From assembly GCF_014451325.2 (NCBI RefSeq), contig NZ_JACSCH020000005.1, positions 1 to 64,000 of the forward strand: a stretch of 64,000 nt of DNA, in the 5' to 3' direction. Within the stretch, counting starts at the first letter, position 1; every line of letters begins with the position of its first letter. The notes under the pieces were generated by a model. The model worked only from the letters and a program-made list of their open reading frames with translations, searched no databases and was not told where the DNA came from. This stretch comes from Streptomyces sp. CB02980. GTDB taxonomy: Bacteria > Actinomycetota > Actinomycetes > Streptomycetales > Streptomycetaceae. The position numbers and the translations under genes were made by a program. Of the stretch, positions 57,780-64,000 are shown piece after piece.

Positions 57780-59003
57780 TCACCAGGTGGGTGGGCTGGC
57801 GATCGCGCGGGCCAGGACGTCGTCGAGGACGCGGGCGGTGGTCTCGACGTCGTACGTGGAGTTGTCGATGATCGGCAGGCCGGAGCCGTACCAGCCGGCC
57901 ATCCGGCCGTGGATGGCGGCGACCTCCTCGTCCGAGAGGCGCCGGTTGCCGCTGCGCTCGGCGTTGCGCTCCAGGACGACCTCCAGACCGGGCAGGAGCA
58001 CCACGGGCAGCAGCCCGGGACCGACGTGGCGCTTCCAGCCGCCGAGGCCGACGACGGGCCGGTCGGGGAAGACGGCGTCGTCGACGATGCAGGAGATGCC
58101 GTTGGCGAGGAAGTTGCGCGCGGCGAAGCCGCAGGTGCGGCGGGCGAGCCGGTACTGCGCCTCGGAGTGCTCGTTCCACCCGGACTGCGGGTCGGCGAAG
58201 CCGGAGCAGACCCACTCGCGGACGTCGTCGAGGCTGATGTGCGCGGTGGGCACCCGGCGGCGCTGCGCCCAGTGCCGGGCGACGGTGGTCTTGCCGGCGC
58301 CCGCGGGGCCGATGAGCAGCACGGCGAGGGTCGCGGCCCCGGTACCGCCGCCGTGCTCCACGGCGGGCGCGAGCGGCGCGCTCACGGGCGGCAGGGGCAC
58401 GTGTCCGGTGAGGTCGGCACGCGGGGCCTGCCCGCCGGGGTACTGCGATCCGCCGGGATGCTGCGGACCGCCGGAATGCTGCGGTGCGGCCCCGGGACCG
58501 CCCCAGCCGGGCGTCCCGGGCCCCGCGGGAGGCGCGGAGTGCGGAGGCGGGGCGGAGTGCGGAGGCGGGGCGGCGTGCGGAGGCGGGGCGGCGTGCTGGG
58601 GCGGCGCGGCGTGCGGAGGCCGGGGCGCGCCGCTCTGGACGGTCGGGTGCACGCCGAGCCGGGATCCGGCGGGCGGACCCGGGTACGGGGCGCCGGGCGG
58701 AGGCGGCGGTATCGGCGGCCGCCCTCCGGGGGCGCCGCCGGCCGCGGCGGAGACGGGTCCGGCCGGCGCTCCGGTCCCGGCTCCGGGTCCCGGGCCGGTG
58801 CCGTGCCCGGGGACGCCCCCGGGCACGGGAGCGGAATCGGGAACGGGTCCCGGGCCGGTGCCGGGGCCGGTCGCCCGGCCCGATCGCTCCGGCGGTGGCA
58901 GCGGACCCCCCACTGCGTGCTGCATCCGGTCCCACTCCGTCTCGTACGCCTGTTGTATCCGGTGTATCCGGTGCGCCGGAACGTTACCGCCCCCGGCCCC
59001 CAC
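57780..59003 (-). CDS. P-loop ATPase/kinase with long Pro-rich N-terminus
   Basis: 407 aa from the GTG at 59003; the alternative ATG at 58925 gives 381 aa, but HRIQQAYETEWDR upstream of it looks coding. Residues about 27-230 are low complexity: GPGP, then APPPH repeats, then QHPGG. The C-terminal 175 residues form a zeta-toxin/AAA_33-like kinase domain with Walker A LIGPAGAGKTTVAR, a SLDDVREWV acidic motif and ERNAERSGNRRLSDEE. The kinase part probably phosphorylates a small molecule or acts as an ATPase. The role of the disordered part is unknown. It sits 35 bp after aroQ on the same strand. Confidence 0.75.
   Translation of the reverse strand: MGAGGGNVPAHRIHRIQQAYETEWDRMQHAVGGPLPPPERSGRATGPGTGPGPVPDSAPVPGGVPGHGTGPGPGAGTGAPAGPVSAAAGGAPGGRPPIPPPPPGAPYPGPPAGSRLGVHPTVQSGAPRPPHAAPPQHAAPPPHAAPPPHSAPPPHSAPPAGPGTPGWGGPGAAPQHSGGPQHPGGSQYPGGQAPRADLTGHVPLPPVSAPLAPAVEHGGGTGAATLAVLLIGPAGAGKTTVARHWAQRRRVPTAHISLDDVREWVCSGFADPQSGWNEHSEAQYRLARRTCGFAARNFLANGISCIVDDAVFPDRPVVGLGGWKRHVGPGLLPVVLLPGLEVVLERNAERSGNRRLSDEEVAAIHGRMAGWYGSGLPIIDNSTYDVETTARVLDDVLARAIASPPTW
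58530..58620. repeat. Pro/His-rich repeat in the P-loop gene
   Basis: Five to six imperfect 21-bp units (GGAGGCGGGGCGG-GTGC pattern) encode APPPHSAPPPHAAPP. In-frame, so explained by the protein, but a likely site of length variation. Confidence 0.65.
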
Positions 59004-59038
59004 AAGGGGAACGGCCGGGGCCTCCCCCTGGTGCCCTG

Positions 59039-62278
<3,240 letters not shown>

Positions 62279-62517
62279 CGATGCTCCTCATGCTCGCGCC
62301 TGGGTACTGCGACGGCGCGACCGGGTGCGCGGCCCTGGCCCGCCATCCCTGATCCTCCCACGTCCGCGGGACGAACCCGTCCTCCGGTCCAGCTGTCGGA
62401 CGCGGATCCCGCCGTTCTCGGCCGGGACACGCGTCGGCGGGGCGGACTCCCGACCGCCCGGCCTGCCCCGCGGCGGTCTCCACCGCCGTGCTCCCGCTCG
62501 TCGGACCCGCGGTGGCG

Positions 62518-63345
62518 CTAGCGGGCCGCCAGGGCCTGTTCCCCCGCCGCGCGCATCGCCGCGAGCGGCGCCCTGGGGACGCCGGTCATCTGCTCGACCT
62601 GGAGGACGGCCTGGTGGACGAGGAGGTCGAGGCCGCCGACCACCTTGCCGCCGCGGTCGGACCAGGCCGCGGCGAGCGCCGTCGGCCACGGGTCGTACAG
62701 GACGTCGAAGAGTGTGCCGACGGCGTCGGGGACGGCGCCCGCGAGGGCGTTCGTCGTACCGGCGGGGGTGGTCGCGACGACCAGCGGGGAGGCGAAGGCC
62801 TCCGCCGCGTCGTCCCAGGCGGCGGTACGGAGCTCCACGCCGAGCCGCTCGCCCCAGCCGCGCATCTCCTCGGCCCGCGCCTCGCTCCGTACGTACGCGG
62901 TGACGGGTCCGTCGCAGATCCGGGCGAGCGCGGCGAGCGCGGAGGAGGCGGTGGCGCCGGCCCCGAGGACCGCCGCCGACTCCACCTTCTCGACGCCCCG
63001 CTCCCGCAGGGCGGCGAGCATGCCGGGGATGTCGGTGTTGTCCCCGACCCGGCGACCGTCCTCGCGGAAGACGACCGTGTTCACGGCCTCGACCGACGCG
63101 GCCGTGTCGCTGATCCCGTCGAGCAGCGGGATGATCGCCCGCTTGAGCGGCATGGTCAGCGACAGCCCTGCCCAGCTGTCGTCCAGCTCGCCGATGAAGC
63201 CGGGCAGCCCGGCCTCGTCGACGTCGAAGCGCTCGTACGACCAGTCGTCGAGGCCGAGCCCGGCGTACGCGGCCCGGTGCAGGACCGGGGAGAGCGAGTG
63301 CGCGATCGGCGAACCGAGGACGGCCGCGCGGCGGGACAGGGTCAT
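62518..63345 (-). CDS. aroE: Shikimate dehydrogenase
   Basis: 275 aa. LGSPIAHSLSPVLHRAAY binds shikimate, SLTMPLKRA contains the catalytic Lys and GDNTDIPGM the catalytic Asp. The NADP domain has LGAGATASSALAAL. It reduces dehydroshikimate. It is two bases after the mltG stop, so it may be carried on the mltG transcript. Confidence 0.95.
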   Translation of the reverse strand: MTLSRRAAVLGSPIAHSLSPVLHRAAYAGLGLDDWSYERFDVDEAGLPGFIGELDDSWAGLSLTMPLKRAIIPLLDGISDTAASVEAVNTVVFREDGRRVGDNTDIPGMLAALRERGVEKVESAAVLGAGATASSALAALARICDGPVTAYVRSEARAEEMRGWGERLGVELRTAAWDDAAEAFASPLVVATTPAGTTNALAGAVPDAVGTLFDVLYDPWPTALAAAWSDRGGKVVGGLDLLVHQAVLQVEQMTGVPRAPLAAMRAAGEQALAAR

Positions 63346-63347
63346 GT

Positions 63348-64000
63348 TCAGTTCCCCGCGTTGAACTTGTCGACGAGCTTCTGGTGCTCGGCGAGCGTCT
63401 TGGCGAATTCGGTCTTGCTCATGCCGTCGGTGGCGACGAAGTAGATCCAGCCGTCCTTCGTCGGGTCGAGCATGGCGGCGAGGGCGTCGTTGCCCGGGTT
63501 GCTGATCGGACCGGGCGGCAGTCCCTTGTGCTTGTAGGTGTTGTACGGGTCGGTGTTGCTGTTCGCCTCCTTCTCGGAGATCTTGATCTCCGACTGACCC
63601 TTCAGGTAGTTGAGGGTCGAGTCGAACTGCAACAGCTGGAACGTCTCGCGGTTGTCCGGCTCCAGGCGGTTGTAGATGACCTCGGCCATCTTCCGGAAGT
63701 CGTCGTGCGTCTTGCCCTCCGCCTGGACCAGGCTGGCCACCGTGAGGAGTTCCCACGGCCCCTTGACGCCGAGCCCCTTCGCCTTCGCGTCGAGCTCGAG
63801 CTTCGTGTACTCCTGGTTGGCGCGCGAGACCATCTTGCGGAGCGCGTCCTCCGGCTTGGTGCCCTTCGCGACCGGGTAGCTCGCCGGGAAGAGGAATCCT
63901 TCCAGCGGGTCCTTGATGTCGGGGTGCTTCTTGGCCCAGTCCGGCAGGCCCAGGCTGTCCGCCTTCGCGAGCGCGACTCCCTTGGTGGTGCCCGGCTTGA
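63348..64000 (-). CDS. mltG: Endolytic murein transglycosylase MltG, truncated by window end
   Basis: Partial: the C-terminal 216 residues. The frame stays open to the window edge, reading DPLEGFLFPASYPVA, a hallmark of the YceG/MltG domain. The catalytic Glu lies in ASLVQAEGKTHDD and the C-terminal part LPPGPISNPGNDALAAML is typical. MltG cuts glycan strands during elongation and sits in the membrane through an N-terminal helix that is not in the window. Linked to aroE by a 2-bp gap. Confidence 0.92.
   Translation of the reverse strand, partial: KPGTTKGVALAKADSLGLPDWAKKHPDIKDPLEGFLFPASYPVAKGTKPEDALRKMVSRANQEYTKLELDAKAKGLGVKGPWELLTVASLVQAEGKTHDDFRKMAEVIYNRLEPDNRETFQLLQFDSTLNYLKGQSEIKISEKEANSNTDPYNTYKHKGLPPGPISNPGNDALAAMLDPTKDGWIYFVATDGMSKTEFAKTLAEHQKLVDKFNAGN

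Noticed and set aside
57780..59003. Zeta-type toxin-antitoxin system
   Set aside because: No small antitoxin gene lies next to it, and it is embedded among aro and efp genes that are conserved, not on a mobile segment.

Overview
The window is about 64 kb of very GC-rich, densely coding actinobacterial chromosome. Gene content and order point to Streptomyces: the developmental regulator BldD, the actinobacterial nucleoid protein sIHF, a DasR/Cpb1-type chitinase promoter, many GTG/TTG starts, and likely leaderless genes. The run mltG-aroE-aroC-aroK-aroB-aroQ ... efp-nusB-bldD-pyrR-pyrBC-carAB-pyrD-pyrF-sIHF-gmk-rpoZ-coaBC-metK-priA ... fmt-rsmB-rpe, and the ribD-ribE-ribM-ribAB-ribH-hisE-hisG run, match the order I recall in Streptomyces chromosomes. 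I see no transposase, integrase, CRISPR array, tRNA or rRNA.

Layout. 0.1-3 kb: a 50-aa membrane peptide, a Tat-exported C39 peptidase, a uridine-kinase-like protein and a candidate small RNA. 3-8 kb: an EccA-like AAA+ ATPase converging on two overlapping CNNM/CBS membrane proteins, then a PH-domain membrane protein. 8-14 kb: a minus-strand riboflavin operon under an FMN riboswitch that runs on into hisE and hisG. 14-17 kb: a secreted GH18 chitinase with a direct-repeat operator, then an SDR protein. 17-23 kb: a divergent ROK regulator/MFS pair sharing a palindrome, an NCS2 nucleobase permease and a DUF5995 protein. 22.6-28.5 kb: a putative lysine monooxygenase/amidase pair (DavB/DavA-like), a secreted protein, and an Lrp/AsnC regulator cotranscribed with an amino-acid permease. 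28.4-34.5 kb: a GDSL hydrolase, a GNAT enzyme, GuaB1, a barnase-like lipoprotein with its barstar, a SorC-type regulator with a tandem-repeat upstream region, and rpe. 34.5-44 kb: housekeeping genes (rsmB, fmt, priA, metK, coaBC, rpoZ, gmk, sIHF). 44-55 kb: the complete UMP pathway up to OMP decarboxylase, with PyrR and a probable PyrR-binding loop. 54.7-55.3 kb: bldD with two autoregulatory boxes. 55.5-64 kb: nusB, efp, a degenerate M24 protein, a Pro-rich P-loop protein, the shikimate genes and a truncated mltG.

How the parts work together. Most of the window is core biosynthesis (pyrimidine, riboflavin, shikimate, part of histidine, SAM, CoA, formyl-Met-tRNA), arranged in tightly overlapping ATGA/GTGA operons. 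The accessory content is a putative amino-acid oxidation module, chitin use, sugar-responsive regulators and a cell-surface RNase with cytoplasmic immunity. I found no obvious large novel system. The best leads are the matching, helically phased TTGCG arrays upstream of the DavA-like gene and the permease-asnC operon, the 14-bp tandem repeats in front of the SorC regulator, the metal-ligand-depleted M24 protein, the small-RNA candidate at 2.9 kb, and the uncharacterised membrane protein inside the pyr operon.
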